Assembly (NCBI RefSeq): GCF_025060895.1
Contig: NZ_JANZKV010000208.1
Location: 1 to 52,474 of the forward strand
DNA from: Stieleria sedimenti
Lineage (GTDB): Bacteria > Planctomycetota > Planctomycetia > Pirellulales > Pirellulaceae
Length of the DNA stretch: 52,474 bases
Direction of reading: 5' to 3'
The notes below the pieces were generated by a model that was given only the letters and a program-made list of their open reading frames with translations, searched no databases and had not been told where the DNA came from. This document shows positions 18,284 to 28,478 of the stretch, in pieces. A program made the translations under genes and the position numbers. Numbering within the stretch: the stretch's first letter is position 1; the number at the start of each line of letters is the position of its first letter.

Positions 18284-19876
18284 TTACGACTCATCATCTT
18301 CCAGCGTTCTGCTGCCAGTGAACGCTCCCCAGAGTTTGCGTTTTGGGTAATCCTTGTCCTGCTGGTAAACAGATGCGTCGAAGTCCGAGTTGAGCTTGGG
18401 GATTCTTGCACCGACCTTTTCAAAATAGGTCATCATGTCTTTGAATAGTCGCTGGTGCGTTTCCGTTTCATGCTCGGCGATGTTGTGGACTTCCCCCATG
18501 TCGCCTGACAAATCGAATAACATTGGAACATCGGGCTGATCATAGAAGTGCAATAGTTTTCGCTGGCCAGAGACGACCGCCGAGTGCGGCATGCTGGTGC
18601 GATAGTGCGGGTAGTGGAAGTAGAGGTTGCGGTTCAGAAAGGCATCGTCAGGTTTCTCACCCGCCATGTATTTCGCCAGACTGACGCCGTCGATGCCTTC
18701 CAGTTGGCGTGAATCGCCTCCGGCCCAGTCAACAAACGTTGGCAGGAAATCATAGTTGACGACATTGCCAGTGAACGTGCTGCCAGCGGCGATTCCGGGT
18801 CCTCTGACAATCATCGGCACTCGAATCCCGCCTTGCCAAACCCACCACTTGGACCCGTGATGCGGCTGGGTCAAACCGGGCTGAAGGCGCAATTCCTCAT
18901 GGCGATAGCCGTTGTCAGAGACCATCACCACGTAAGTATTTTCCGCGATTCCGAGCGCATCGACGCGTTCCAGTACGGCACCGATACGCCCATCGAGGTC
19001 CTCGGCCATGCCGAGCCAAACCGCAGGGTCGTCGCCCAGTCGAATCGTGTCCTTGTGTTTGTTGTTGGCTTCATACCAGGCCTGCACGAGTTCGTGATTG
19101 GCGTATTTCTCTCGTGTGGCAGGCAAGCACTCTTGACCTGCGTGCATGGCGTAATGTGAGATCTGCAGATAGAACGGCTTGTCTGCCTTGACCTGCTGCT
19201 CCATGAAACCGATAGCCTTTTCGGTGACACTGAACATCAGCTTTGGATCGGTCAGTTCCGCCGGAAGTCGATGGGGCTTCTGCTGGCCATCTTTCGAAAA
19301 GCCTCTCAGGGTATTGCCCGGCTTGTTGTCAGTGTCGCCGTCGTGCTCCGCGTATCCTTCGTCGCCGGGATCGCCGCGCATGTGCCATTTTCCAATGTGC
19401 GCACTGACATAACCGAGTGGCCCCAGCGCTTCAGGGATCGTCACCGCATCGGCGTCGATGGCCATGTCTGAAACGCAAGGCACGACGGGAAAGCCGGCGT
19501 ACTGCTTGCTTTCATCGTAGTAATCCTGTCCTCGATCGTTCATGAAGACCGTAAAGCCATTGCGAGGCGAAGACTGCCCGGTCTGCACGCAGACTCGCGA
19601 TGGTGAACACTGTGGCGATGCATAGGCGTTGCGAAACTTCATGCCTTCGCGTGCCAGGCGTTGAATGTTGGGCATCTGCACAACGGGCATTCGCGAGTTG
19701 ACCAACGAATCGTCCATTGCAACCGGAGACCCGTTCCAAGCCCAGTCGTCGATGAACAGCAGGACGATGTTAGGCGGCCGCTCGGATGCGCCTTGACCGG
19801 CAACGACATTGACAGATAACAGCAGCAAGGCAATGGCTGCGATTGCATACCGCCGCATCGAATTCGGATATTGCAT
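18284..19876 (-). CDS. Secreted sulfatase
   Basis: About 530 aa from ATG 19876 (ATG 19858 also fits; codons farther upstream belong to the preceding truncated sulfatase in another frame). It has a signal peptide ([20 protein letters not shown]), the first strand [12 protein letters not shown] with the metal-binding DD, and a canonical formylglycine motif CSPSR about 84 residues from ATG 19858. It also shows HIGKWHM (active-site Lys/His), [15 protein letters not shown] with the metal-binding Asp-Asn, [17 protein letters not shown], and the C-terminal [17 protein letters not shown] motif. All catalytic landmarks are present, so it should be an active periplasmic or extracellular polysaccharide sulfatase. 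It starts 28 nt after the reconstructed end of the upstream sulfatase in the same operon. Confidence 0.93.
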   Translation of the reverse strand: MQYPNSMRRYAIAAIALLLLSVNVVAGQGASERPPNIVLLFIDDWAWNGSPVAMDDSLVNSRMPVVQMPNIQRLAREGMKFRNAYASPQCSPSRVCVQTGQSSPRNGFTVFMNDRGQDYYDESKQYAGFPVVPCVSDMAIDADAVTIPEALGPLGYVSAHIGKWHMRGDPGDEGYAEHDGDTDNKPGNTLRGFSKDGQQKPHRLPAELTDPKLMFSVTEKAIGFMEQQVKADKPFYLQISHYAMHAGQECLPATREKYANHELVQAWYEANNKHKDTIRLGDDPAVWLGMAEDLDGRIGAVLERVDALGIAENTYVVMVSDNGYRHEELRLQPGLTQPHHGSKWWVWQGGIRVPMIVRGPGIAAGSTFTGNVVNYDFLPTFVDWAGGDSRQLEGIDGVSLAKYMAGEKPDDAFLNRNLYFHYPHYRTSMPHSAVVSGQRKLLHFYDQPDVPMLFDLSGDMGEVHNIAEHETETHQRLFKDMMTYFEKVGARIPKLNSDFDASVYQQDKDYPKRKLWGAFTGSRTLEDDES

Positions 19877-19904
19877 GTTGTCCACTAGGTCCTGTTTCTC
19901 AGTT

Positions 19905-20534
19905 TCAGTTTTTGCTGTCGATATTCTTCGACTCTGGTTGTTGCCCGGCGATGACACTCGCTTCTGATTTGGCGAGTTGCTTTCGCATCTTTTCAAGCGT
20001 CGCATCGTGATCCGAGGAACTGGCAAGATTCGTTTCTTCGTGTGGATCCCTTGCGAGGTCGTAAAGCTCTTCTCCAGTAGGTCACTGTGTGTAGTGGTAA
20101 CGCTGTGTGCGGATCGCTTTACCGAGATGTTGGCCTCGCGTGACCACGGTGTAGGCAACTTCTTTTCCGGTGGATTGAGGGTTCTTCAACATTCCCACCA
20201 GGCTTCGTCCTTGGAGTTTTGTTGGTGGCGTGATTTCACACAACTCTGTCAGCGTTGGGAACAGATCGATCAACTCCACGAGTCCGTTGCTTGAGGTGCC
20301 TGGTGTTGTGGTAACAGATCCAATCCCGTCTGGGACGCGAATAATCAGGGGCACGCGGTCGCATTGCTCGAACAACATGACTTTACCCCACATAAACTTT
20401 TCCCCAAGTAAATAGCCGTGGTCAGAGGTCAGTACGATAATCGTGTTGCGCCATTGGCCGCTCTGCTTTAACGCGTTGAAAACCCTCCCGATCTGCGCGT
20501 CGATGAAAGAGATACAAGCGTGGTAGCCCTGCAT
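19905..20534 (-). pseudogene. Truncated iduronate-2-sulfatase-like gene with an in-frame nonsense codon
   Basis: From ATG 20534 the frame encodes the C-terminal half of a sulfatase: ISFIDAQIGRVFNALKQSG, IIVLTSDHGYLLGEK and ELCEITPPTKLQGRSL. The N-terminal half with the formylglycine motif is missing. Translation stops at TGA 20084-20082 after RTQRYHYTQ. The same frame then continues for 58 sense codons with typical family sequence ([20 protein letters not shown]) to a second TGA at 19907-19905. Family alignment suggests the first TGA replaced a Trp codon (YTQWPTGEE). The gene is therefore damaged twice, by 5' deletion and by a point nonsense mutation. It lies 32 nt after the preceding sulfatase gene and 28 nt before the next. 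Confidence 0.85.
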
Positions 20535-20566
20535 GTAAATGTTAGGCTTCGTTTGTAGTGCATGGT

Positions 20567-22156
20567 TTAGCGCCCCTTCTTTGTTTGCGGTTGCTTCATT
20601 GCGGGGTCGGAGTAGGGCAAATATTTCGGATGTGGAACGTAGTTACCTGCGTCTTTCTCCCAGCGGAACGTTTCGCCTTCGACGACCAGATCACGCCTCG
20701 CGTTCAGCTTCGGTTCCGGATTGGCGAATTCAGTTGGTGCTGAAGCCCGCAGCGTGACGATGACGTCCGCGTACTGAGGGTCGGACGCGAGGTTGTTCCA
20801 TTCATGCGGATCCTCTTTGACGTTGTACAGTTCCTGGTTCTTGTCGTCGTAATGGATGTAACGCCAGTCGCGATTCATGACCGCGTATTCACCTGGGTTC
20901 ATGTAGGGCAGATACACCGTTCGGTCTTCTGCTTCGGCGGGCAGCTTGAGTGTCGCTGCCAGCGACACGCCTTCCAGCTCTTGACGCGGTGCCGGCAAGT
21001 TGCATTTTTCAACGAGCGTCGGATAGATGTCGATCAGGCTGACCGTCACGTCCGTTCGAGCACCTTTGGCCACACCGGGGCCGGCCCACACAAACGGCAC
21101 GTTGGAAGTTCGTTCCCACAAGGTGTGCTTGCCCCACTGGCCTTTTTCGCCGAGGTGATAACCGTGATCGCTCCACAATACGACGATGGTATTGTCGGCA
21201 TAGGGGCCTGCTTCGAGTGCATCCAAAATCCGTCCAACCATGGCATCGGCGTAGCTGGTGCAGGCAAGGTATCCGTGCAGAGCGTCTTTCCAGGCACCCA
21301 TCGCCACGAGTTTGTCGTAGTGAAAGGCTTTGCGATTTTGGCGTTGCTTACGAATCTTGTCCGGCAGGTCGTCCAGGTCATCTTCTTTGAACGCCGGAGT
21401 CTCGATGGCGTCTCGGTCGTACAAGTCAAAATACTTCTGTGGACAGTAGTTGGGGTAATGAGGAGCATAGAAACCGCAGGCCAGGAAGAACGGCTTGTCG
21501 TGTTTTCGCCCCAGTTGCTCGACGGCCCAGTTGGCTCGTATCGTGTCGGCCATTTCCTCTTCTTGGTCGTTTGGAATGGCTCCCCATTCCAGGAATAGCC
21601 CGCCAGTGATCTCTTTGCCTTGGTTGTAAATGCTAGCCGGGAAGGGCTGGGGCACGGGCGTGTCGCTGCTCCATGATTCCAGAGCCCAACCACCTTCGCG
21701 CTGGAACTGATTGCGTAGGAAGAACTTCGTCCAGCCCCGTTGGTCAATCGCACCGGCCGGATGATGAAACAGCTTTCCAGCGCCCAGCGTCGAGTAACCC
21801 GCTTTGGCAAAGCTCATTTGCAGCGATTCAGTCTCCGGATGGTGCACGAAGAAATTCGGAGTCTCGTAGCATCCGGTTGTCGAAGCGTACTGGCCGGAAA
21901 AGATGGCCGCCCGACTGGGCGCACAAAACACGCCGGCGGTGTGACCATTCGTCAAGCACACGCCACGAGCGGCAAGCCGATCGATGTTGGGCGTGATCGC
22001 ACTCGGGCGTGACTCGAGACAGCCGACAAAATCGTTCATATCATCGACCGCCAGGAACAGCACATTGGGTGTTCTGTCGGCTGCATGCAGCGAAGTAGTG
22101 AGCAATACGAAAAAGGTTACTGGCAAGAGCATCAATTGCATGGCGCGTCCGGTCAT
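20567..22156 (-). CDS. Secreted iduronate-2-sulfatase-like sulfatase
   Basis: 529 aa from ATG 22156 (a TTG one codon upstream is also in frame). It has a signal peptide ending near LLTTSLHAA, the first strand [19 protein letters not shown] (the DDMND form typical of iduronate-2-sulfatase-like enzymes), and the formylglycine motif CAPSR about 79 residues in. It continues with [42 protein letters not shown] with metal and substrate ligands, and the C-terminal [16 protein letters not shown]. It is expected to remove sulfate esters from uronic acid or galactose residues in exported glycans; the exact substrate is unknown. It follows the sulfatase/esterase gene by 38 nt and probably belongs to the same transcript. 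Confidence 0.94.
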   Translation of the reverse strand: MTGRAMQLMLLPVTFFVLLTTSLHAADRTPNVLFLAVDDMNDFVGCLESRPSAITPNIDRLAARGVCLTNGHTAGVFCAPSRAAIFSGQYASTTGCYETPNFFVHHPETESLQMSFAKAGYSTLGAGKLFHHPAGAIDQRGWTKFFLRNQFQREGGWALESWSSDTPVPQPFPASIYNQGKEITGGLFLEWGAIPNDQEEEMADTIRANWAVEQLGRKHDKPFFLACGFYAPHYPNYCPQKYFDLYDRDAIETPAFKEDDLDDLPDKIRKQRQNRKAFHYDKLVAMGAWKDALHGYLACTSYADAMVGRILDALEAGPYADNTIVVLWSDHGYHLGEKGQWGKHTLWERTSNVPFVWAGPGVAKGARTDVTVSLIDIYPTLVEKCNLPAPRQELEGVSLAATLKLPAEAEDRTVYLPYMNPGEYAVMNRDWRYIHYDDKNQELYNVKEDPHEWNNLASDPQYADVIVTLRASAPTEFANPEPKLNARRDLVVEGETFRWEKDAGNYVPHPKYLPYSDPAMKQPQTKKGR

Positions 22157-22197
22157 CAAGGGTTTCTTTCGATTGAATTTGTGGAGGTCAAAAAATG

Positions 22198-24486
22198 TCA
22201 GTGCTTGAAGTTTCGCTTGAAGAAGGTGTTCGAGGTTTCAATCATCTTGTCAAACCAGAATTGTTTGCCCAGAAACGGATGCGGTGCGCCCTCGATGACA
22301 GTCAGGCCGGTGTCGATTTCGAGTTGCTGCATTCGCTCGCGAAAGGCAGCCGCGTGGGTGCTCGGATCGTCCGTTTCGCCGGTAATGAACCAACAGGCTG
22401 GATCGGACTTGTCGAGGTGATGCAGCGGTGACGCCAGCCGATACGTTTCCATCTTTTCGGCTTGCGTTCCCCCGAGAAACTGCCTCCAGATTCTTCCACG
22501 TTCTTCGATTGCGGAAATCTCCCGAGTGCGGTCCGACAGGAAGTCGGTTTGAGCCCCCATCGGCACGGCGGCTTGAATGGCGCTGCTGAAATTGGCGTTA
22601 CCCCCTTCGCCTTCCAGTTCTTCGACGCCGGCGGAAGTTGCAAGCAGGGCCGTCAGGTGTCCGCCAGCGGAGAGTCCGATTGCACCAATGTGATCCGAGT
22701 CAATGCCGAACTCCTTGGCGTTGGCTCGCAGGAACCGTACAGCCGCTTTGCAGTCATGGATTTGCGCCGGAAAAGGAGCCTCGCCGCTCAACCGATACGA
22801 GATGGTTGCAGCGACATACCCACGCGCCGCCAACGCTTGAGCGACTCGGCCGTGGTTGGCACGAGTACCATTGGCCCAGCCGCCGCCGTGGATGCAAACA
22901 ACTGCCGGCAGTGTTCCCCACGAGCCTTGCGGTCGATAGAGGTCCATTTCCAAAGTCCGGTCTCCGTAGCGAGCGTAGGTCACACCAAGACGTGCATCGA
23001 GCTGGTCGAGCAACGTTTGAGGGATCTCGGTATTGCCGTCTTCACGCGGTAGATAGACCTCGCCGGCGGGACGGGCATCACGCCGCATTTCTTCTTGAAA
23101 CAGGATCGCCATCCCACGAAGCTTACGGAGGATCTCCGGATTGTGAACGAGTTCGGATTCGCCAGGATCTTTGGCAAGGTCATACAAGGTGAGACTCGGA
23201 TTCAGGTAGAGCTTCCAGTTCTGCCACCGCACGGCGGCCAAAGCTCCCTGGCTTCCGTGATAGAAGAACGCATCGTTGTACTGGTTGCGGGTGATAATCG
23301 AAGCCCATTCGCCGTCAGGTTCCCAGCGACGGCGGAGCGGTACGCCCGCGTTAAGCGACTTTTTCAATCCGGGTGGCGGCACGATGTCGGTTTCCCCTCG
23401 AAGCAGCGGGCTGATATCACGCCCGTCGATCACACGATCTGCTGGAATCTCGATGTCGGCCAACGTCGCCAATGTCGGATACCAATCCATTGCCCGCACC
23501 ACGGCTGGAGAACTGACCGCCGCCTGCAAACCCAGGCCTGGCCCCCAGGCGATTGCAGGCACACGAATGCCGCCTTCGTATGTAGACAGCTTTCGGCCGC
23601 GAATCTTCTGCTGCGGAATGCGTCCGGGACCGCGACCGTTGTCCGACGCATAAACAACGATCGTGTTTTCATCGATGTTCAGACCTTTCAAAGCATCAAA
23701 AATGCGGCCGACGTGATGATCAAGTTCCTCGATCGCATCCCCATACTCGCCCCATTGCGATGTACCTTTGAATTCGTCGCTGACACCAAGCGGGTTGTGC
23801 AGCATGGTATGGGGAAGGTAGAGAAAAAACGGCCCCTCCTTATTCGCCTCGATGAAATCGATTGCCTCGTCGGTGTAGAGCTCTGTTAGTTCAGCGGGAT
23901 TCGCAGGACGCTTGACGACTTCGCTGCCTCGCATCAGCGGAACGCCACCCTCGTCCTCAAAATAGACCGTCTCGACGGGGTCAAGATTGTGAAGCAGTCC
24001 GAAGTAGTGATCGAAGCCCTGGTTGTGCGGCAGGAATGGCTCGTGAAAACCGAGATGCCATTTGCCGATGCAAGCCGTCTTGTAACCGTTGACTTTGAAG
24101 AGTTCCGCAAGGGTCAATTCGTCGCTGTGAATGCCCGTCTTGGAATCGGCCCGATGCACCCAAATGTGGTTGCCGACTCGGCGCGGGTAGCATCCCGTCA
24201 ACAATCCCGCCCGAGACGGACTGCAAATCGGAGCTGCCGCGTAGTAGTCGGTGAATCGAATTCCTTCCCCAGCCATTTGGTCGATGCGAGGCGTTTTTAC
24301 CTCGGTTGCACCATAGCAGCCCAGGTCGTAATACCCCTGATCGTCAACAAGGACAAACACGATGTTCGGCTTGTCGGCGGCGATCAGCAAGCGTGGCGTG
24401 CCCGCACAACTCGCGGTCACGACCAGACAGGTAGCGATGACTCGGAGATACGTCATGATGGATTTCGTTTCCCTGGGTATTCTCAT
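22198..24486 (-). CDS. Two-domain sulfatase and alpha/beta-hydrolase esterase fusion
   Basis: 762 aa from ATG 24486, which overlaps the stop of the FecR-LamG gene as ATGA; ATG 24456 directly before the signal peptide ([16 protein letters not shown]) is an alternative. Residues ~40-480 are a complete sulfatase: [21 protein letters not shown], formylglycine motif CSPSR at 88-92, [19 protein letters not shown] and [12 protein letters not shown]. Residues ~500-762 are an acetylesterase-like alpha/beta hydrolase: oxyanion HGGGW, nucleophile GLSAGGH, an acid in [12 protein letters not shown] and a catalytic His in GAPHPFLG. One secreted chain could thus remove both sulfate and acyl groups from a decorated polysaccharide. 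The domain order is clear; the substrate is inference. Confidence 0.93.
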   Translation of the reverse strand: MRIPRETKSIMTYLRVIATCLVVTASCAGTPRLLIAADKPNIVFVLVDDQGYYDLGCYGATEVKTPRIDQMAGEGIRFTDYYAAAPICSPSRAGLLTGCYPRRVGNHIWVHRADSKTGIHSDELTLAELFKVNGYKTACIGKWHLGFHEPFLPHNQGFDHYFGLLHNLDPVETVYFEDEGGVPLMRGSEVVKRPANPAELTELYTDEAIDFIEANKEGPFFLYLPHTMLHNPLGVSDEFKGTSQWGEYGDAIEELDHHVGRIFDALKGLNIDENTIVVYASDNGRGPGRIPQQKIRGRKLSTYEGGIRVPAIAWGPGLGLQAAVSSPAVVRAMDWYPTLATLADIEIPADRVIDGRDISPLLRGETDIVPPPGLKKSLNAGVPLRRRWEPDGEWASIITRNQYNDAFFYHGSQGALAAVRWQNWKLYLNPSLTLYDLAKDPGESELVHNPEILRKLRGMAILFQEEMRRDARPAGEVYLPREDGNTEIPQTLLDQLDARLGVTYARYGDRTLEMDLYRPQGSWGTLPAVVCIHGGGWANGTRANHGRVAQALAARGYVAATISYRLSGEAPFPAQIHDCKAAVRFLRANAKEFGIDSDHIGAIGLSAGGHLTALLATSAGVEELEGEGGNANFSSAIQAAVPMGAQTDFLSDRTREISAIEERGRIWRQFLGGTQAEKMETYRLASPLHHLDKSDPACWFITGETDDPSTHAAAFRERMQQLEIDTGLTVIEGAPHPFLGKQFWFDKMIETSNTFFKRNFKH

Positions 24487-26024
24487 TGTGATCTGGCAAG
24501 CTCCTCTTGAGCGGTGAGATAGAGTGCCGCGATTTCTTCTTTGGTAAGTGCCTTGTCAAACAACGCCACCTCATCGATCCGGCCGCCCCACACCTGAATC
24601 GCACGGGCATCCGTTCCAAACCAGAGAGTCTCGGTGTCGGTGGCTGCCAATGCGGTACTGGGTTTGGACGCAACAAGCTTCCCGTCTTCGTAGAGCTGCA
24701 AGTTCTCGCCATCGGCGGTCACGACGATATGCCGCCACGTCTTTATCATAGTAGTCGACTTGCCTGCGACGACGTTGACATCGCCATCGCTGTTCCTGAT
24801 GGTGGCCTGCAGCATTGCGTTCTCGTCGAGCGATAAGTCGAAGTTACCACGCTCGCCATCGAAGTTTGTGGCGACGACTCCATTTTGCGCACGATCTTCG
24901 AGAAAAACGAACACGGTCAATGAAAATTGCCCCGAACTCAATATCGGCGGCGAATCGACGCGTCCGCCACGACCGGTCGAATCGACCCCGACCCGTAGAG
25001 AACCGCCGGCGAATACACCCTTGGCATGTGGCGGGCGTCTGCCCTCCCCAGTTAAAACGACGCCGGAGTATTTGGGCGGTTCCGAAACCAGTCCGCGGTC
25101 GCGAATTGGCATTCGGTAGTAGGCCACAGGCGACAACTGTTTGATTGCGCGAGCGTAGTTCAGCCTCGGCTCATCGAAGTTGCGAATGAATCGGTTGGTC
25201 TCGACGGAGATACCCACGGGGTCAGACGACGCGTCAGAAATCCGGACGGCTTCGGACGCCTGAAGGTCAACAGACCTTGAAACGTCACGCTGATTCGATG
25301 CCCCCGGATTCACACGCACCAGGCCATCAAACACATGAACCTCGCTCGCGCCGTCCTCAACATCGACGGAGAACTCCGTGCCAAAATCAATGACTTCCGC
25401 CTCGGGGGTTTCCACCGTAAACCCGATACCCTCGGGCGGAACCGTGGCGGACAGACGCCCGCTGTAAAGCATGACTCGTCTGTCACTGACCGCATCGAAG
25501 CGGGCTGGAGCCTCCACATACACCATGACTCCGCCGCCGAACCGCAGATTCAGCAATCCTTTCCGCAACTCATAACCACCGGTGGTCAGTTGCGGATCGT
25601 CCCATTGTCGATCGCCTTTGGTAAGCAATCCACCCACGTTGCGAACGACGGATGCCGCGACGTGATCGACACTGGCTGGCTGGTCGCCGCGGTGGGACCA
25701 CAAGAAAGCGATCAGCAGGCAAGCCGCTGTCACCAGCCCGGTCGCAATCGTCAGCAGAACCTTCGGTGACCGAAACATCGGCGTCTGATGTTTTGGTGGC
25801 GCCAAAGCCGGAGCAAGCTTTGAAGCACCGTTTTTGGCTTCCAACGCTTGTGCCTGAATCTGTCGGCGTCGCAGTGACTGCCGCAAATCCGAATGAAGCT
25901 CGGCACGAAGCGCGAAACGCTGGAGGTTCTCGGGAACCTGCAGCCAACTCTGAAAGTCCGTCGCCTCTTCGTCGGACACTTCTCCCTCAAGCATGCGATC
26001 GATAAACTCATCGTCGAAGGACAT
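24483..26024 (-). CDS. Transmembrane FecR-like anti-sigma factor with an extracytoplasmic LamG lectin-like domain
   Basis: About 513 aa from ATG 26024, which overlaps the TAA of the sigma gene (TAATG). Residues 1-75 form a cytoplasmic segment of the planctomycete anti-sigma/FecR N-terminal type (DDEFIDRMLEGEVSDEE...FQSWL). A membrane helix spans about 88-109. A FecR domain follows (~120-250; LRFGGGVMVYVEAPARF, EAEVIDFGTEFSVDV, EVHVFDGLVRV). The C-terminus (~345-505) is a LamG/concanavalin-type domain (FSLTVFVFLEDRAQNG, WRHIVVTADGENLQLYEDG, GGRIDEVALFDKAL). The layout suggests that glycan or surface-signal binding outside controls sigma release inside. It is coupled to both neighbours by overlapping codons. 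Confidence 0.88.
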   Translation of the reverse strand: MSFDDEFIDRMLEGEVSDEEATDFQSWLQVPENLQRFALRAELHSDLRQSLRRRQIQAQALEAKNGASKLAPALAPPKHQTPMFRSPKVLLTIATGLVTAACLLIAFLWSHRGDQPASVDHVAASVVRNVGGLLTKGDRQWDDPQLTTGGYELRKGLLNLRFGGGVMVYVEAPARFDAVSDRRVMLYSGRLSATVPPEGIGFTVETPEAEVIDFGTEFSVDVEDGASEVHVFDGLVRVNPGASNQRDVSRSVDLQASEAVRISDASSDPVGISVETNRFIRNFDEPRLNYARAIKQLSPVAYYRMPIRDRGLVSEPPKYSGVVLTGEGRRPPHAKGVFAGGSLRVGVDSTGRGGRVDSPPILSSGQFSLTVFVFLEDRAQNGVVATNFDGERGNFDLSLDENAMLQATIRNSDGDVNVVAGKSTTMIKTWRHIVVTADGENLQLYEDGKLVASKPSTALAATDTETLWFGTDARAIQVWGGRIDEVALFDKALTKEEIAALYLTAQEELARSQ

Positions 26025-26548
26025 TACGCATTCTCCATCGTGAGGCGTCGCTCGATGCAACTGGCCAGAACCGTCCGGACGCGTGACAGCAGAACTCGCA
26101 CCGAGCCACTGGTGGATCCGGTTTCACGTGCCAATTCGGCGGCCGATCGTTCTTCGATGTACCGCAGGTCGAGCAACCGACGCGACCTTGGCGGGAGTTC
26201 ATCCAGACAGGACTCCAGTGCTTCGCGACGTTGGCTACGTCCATCGGCCTGCTGGGCGATTGTGTCAGCAAGTTGGCCGAGCAACTCATCGGAAAAAACA
26301 ACCCTTGATTGCCCTTGAGTACGGTAAAAATCAATCACCCGAGATTTGGCAATCCATAGTGCCCAACCGACGAACGGCCGTCCCGTGTCATACTCGTCAA
26401 ACCGACGAGCCAGCTCCTGAGCGATCCGTTGAACGACGTCTTCGGCATCGTGAAACCGCGAGATAGAGGCGAACACATACGCCGACACGGCCGGCTCGGC
26501 ATCAAGCCAGCACTGTGTGAATATTGCCCGTTTTTGGTTTTCGTTCAT
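26024..26548 (-). CDS. ECF-type RNA polymerase sigma factor (Rhodopirellula/Verrucomicrobium group)
   Basis: 174 aa from ATG 26548 (a GTG two codons upstream is also in frame). Region 2 is seen as FASISRFHDAEDVVQRIAQELARRFDEYD followed by PFVGWALWIAKSRVIDFYR. Region 4 follows as LPPRSRRLLDLRYIEERSAAELARETGSTSGSVRVLLSRVR, a helix-turn-helix for the -35 element. The length and RRFDEYD-type pattern match the planctomycete ECF subgroup that is coupled to FecR-like regulators. Its stop overlaps the start of the FecR-LamG gene. As first gene of a run of sulfatases it probably directs transcription of this operon, and perhaps autoregulates. No -35/-10 consensus was identified. Confidence 0.9.
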   Translation of the reverse strand: MNENQKRAIFTQCWLDAEPAVSAYVFASISRFHDAEDVVQRIAQELARRFDEYDTGRPFVGWALWIAKSRVIDFYRTQGQSRVVFSDELLGQLADTIAQQADGRSQRREALESCLDELPPRSRRLLDLRYIEERSAAELARETGSTSGSVRVLLSRVRTVLASCIERRLTMENA

Positions 26549-26795
26549 GTGCACGGCCGACGCGAAACAACTGTCTTTCCATCGTATGCCGAATGCGAAC
26601 AGGAATCGCTAACAAGAATCTTGAAAAATAGTCGAAATTAGATTTTGCGACTGCAGGAGACGACCACCGTCGCGTTTTGCCAAGCTCGATTCCTGACGGT
26701 AACCTCGTCCACTACCCGTTGCGTCACTGATTACATGGACGACGGCGAATCGTAAAGCCACGCTGGGAGTTCCTGCATCAATAATTTTCAGTTTG

Positions 26796-27060
26796 CTACG
26801 CGAGGATGTCGTGGACGACGTGTCCGTGGACGTCGGTTAATCGAAAATCACGGCCCTGATGGCGATAGGTTAATTGCTCGTGATCAATGCCGAAAAGATG
26901 CAGGCACGTGGCATGGAAGTCGTGGAGATGCACCGGGTTTTCAACGACGCCGAATCCGAATTCATCGGTGGCACCGTATGCTAGACGGGGTTTTATTCCG
27001 CCGCCGGCCATCCAGGCCGTGAGGACTGCGTTTTGATCTCGTCGGGATGTCTCTGAGTTC
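26796..27060 (-). pseudogene. C-terminal fragment of a DUF1501 protein
   Basis: The minus strand encodes the conserved C-terminus of DUF1501 (sulfatase-like, Tat-exported planctomycete) proteins: [60 protein letters not shown] and [15 protein letters not shown], ending at a natural stop. Everything N-terminal of this (normally about 400 residues) is absent; the sequence before ETSRRDQN in the same frame is unrelated. It is a 5'-truncated remnant. Such genes usually pair with DUF1553/DUF1549 cytochrome-type genes, none of which is present here. Confidence 0.85.
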
Positions 27061-27080
27061 TGCTTCCGCTCGACTCCCAA

Positions 27081-27480
27081 GCAATCGCGCGAAGTGCGGT
27101 CAACGGATTCGGTCTTTTGCTAAAAAAAAGAACCGCTAGATCACACCTCGCATGTCACGTCGGTCATGCATCCTTCGATCCACCATGTGCCACGGGAGAT
27201 CAAGACGCTGCCGCTTTGCCATCGCTGATCAACTACGGCCAGTGGATTCACGAAGCTGGCGATAGCTTTGCACGCCAACGCGTCTGCCACGTGGGCTGCT
27301 CAAATGGCAGGGAGCCGACCTGATGTCACCATAGAGTGCCGAGATCGCCATCTCCGGTGCGCCGGGCGTTCTCATTACTGGACTCGAAAAGAACAACGGA
27401 AGAAATTCTATTTGATTTCGTGTGTTTGGTGTCTTTCGTGGTTCAGCTCTGGCGACTGAGCATCCGTGCTCGCTCGTTGG
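27081..27480. other. 400-bp stretch without a recognised gene
   Basis: No coding sequence could be supported on either strand. Bases 27416-27445 (TTTCGTGTGTTTGGTGTCTT and following) look like a low-complexity GT-rich repeat. The region separates the DUF1501 remnant from a sulfatase remnant and probably consists of further decayed DNA. Confidence 0.4.
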
Positions 27481-27650
27481 CTACTTGATCTCTCTTAGTG
27501 GTTCATCAACGATGAAAGCTTCGGGGAAGTCCGCCGCCTTCACTCCATCACGACTGCGAAGCCGCTTGTTCTGTTGGCGTCCACGTGGCGGATTCATCGG
27601 GATCTCCATTCCTCCCAGTTCTTCCATCATTGCGTAAAGTCGGCTTTGCA
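27481..27650 (-). pseudogene. 3' end of a sulfatase gene
   Basis: The minus strand reads SRLYAMMEELGGMEIPMNPP and continues RGRQQNKRLRSRDGVKAADF to PEAFIVDEPLREIK and a stop. This matches the C-terminal tail common in planctomycete sulfatases (L..LGGM.IPM.P.RG...N.R). Only about 55 residues remain. In the preceding frame the agarase-like gene runs directly into it near 27650, so the two were joined by a deletion that removed the agarase C-terminus and nearly all of the sulfatase. Confidence 0.75.
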
Positions 27651-28478
27651 TTTCCGATGCCACTCGTCGAGGTGCTTGACCGGATCCCGGAAATCCTGGA
27701 AGGAGATGACGTCGACGTACGGTTTAGCCGCGTTGATCACTTCCGTCGCGATGGGTGCGTTTGCCTCATAACGGTCTCCAAGCAGCAGGTGATGCTTGTC
27801 GTAACGACGAATCGCATCGTGTGTGGTCTTGTAATAACTTCCGGCAAGTTCGCTTAGTTCCTTGCGCCCGGCCTCCGTCTTCAGTCGATCCGGATCAAAA
27901 ATGGGACCTCGCCATTGGTTGGCTGGTCGGTCATGAGTCCAGGTTGGGCAATCGCTGTAGAAGTAACCAATGAGATTGTTTTCCTCGGCCAGTTCTGCGC
28001 AATGAGACCGCGCCACGTAGTCGACCCACTCTTTCCAATCTTCACTGCGGAAATCGTAGTGGACCGTGTGCTTCTCCCACTGATGCGACTCGGTGAAGGG
28101 AAGCAAATGGCAATAGGGCATGTCGAGCGATCGATACTCATCGATCGTAAACGGCCGGGAATGCTGCCATTGCTTGACGGTCACTTCCTGAACCCATCCG
28201 ACCGTGTTGAATCCCCATGCCTGAAGATTGGGTGCGACCGATTCCTTGATCCACCGCAGCGTGCTTCCGCCATACTTCTCGCGCCAGATGGCGAGGTTCT
28301 CCGGGTATCGCAGGCTTGCCGGATCGATATGGTTCAAGCCCATCGAGAAGAACGGCTTGCCCGCAGGATTAATCAACCACCAGTTCCGCAACGCCAGCTC
28401 ATGGCGAGCGAACAGCCGCACAAAATCCGCCTCGGAAATGGGATTGAGGGACTCAGATTGATCAGATTCAACGTCCAT
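27627..28478 (-). pseudogene. Agarase-like glycoside hydrolase, C-terminally truncated
   Basis: From ATG 28478 (the frame is open to 28553) about 283 residues remain. The sequence resembles bacterial agarase-like TIM-barrel hydrolases: KPFFSMGLNHIDPASL near the N-terminus, WGFNTVGWVQEV, LIGYFYSDCPTWTHD and YYKTTHDAIRRYDKHHLLLG, then VDVISFQDFRDPVKHLDEWH. Beyond DEWHRK the frame enters the sulfatase 3' fragment and stops within about 7 codons. Family members are usually several hundred residues longer, so the later barrel strands are missing and the protein is probably inactive. No signal peptide is visible at the chosen start, another sign that the gene may be incomplete. Confidence 0.65.

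Noticed and set aside
20804-21598. Plus-strand ORF of 264 codons
   Set aside because: Antisense to a complete sulfatase gene; no conserved sequence.
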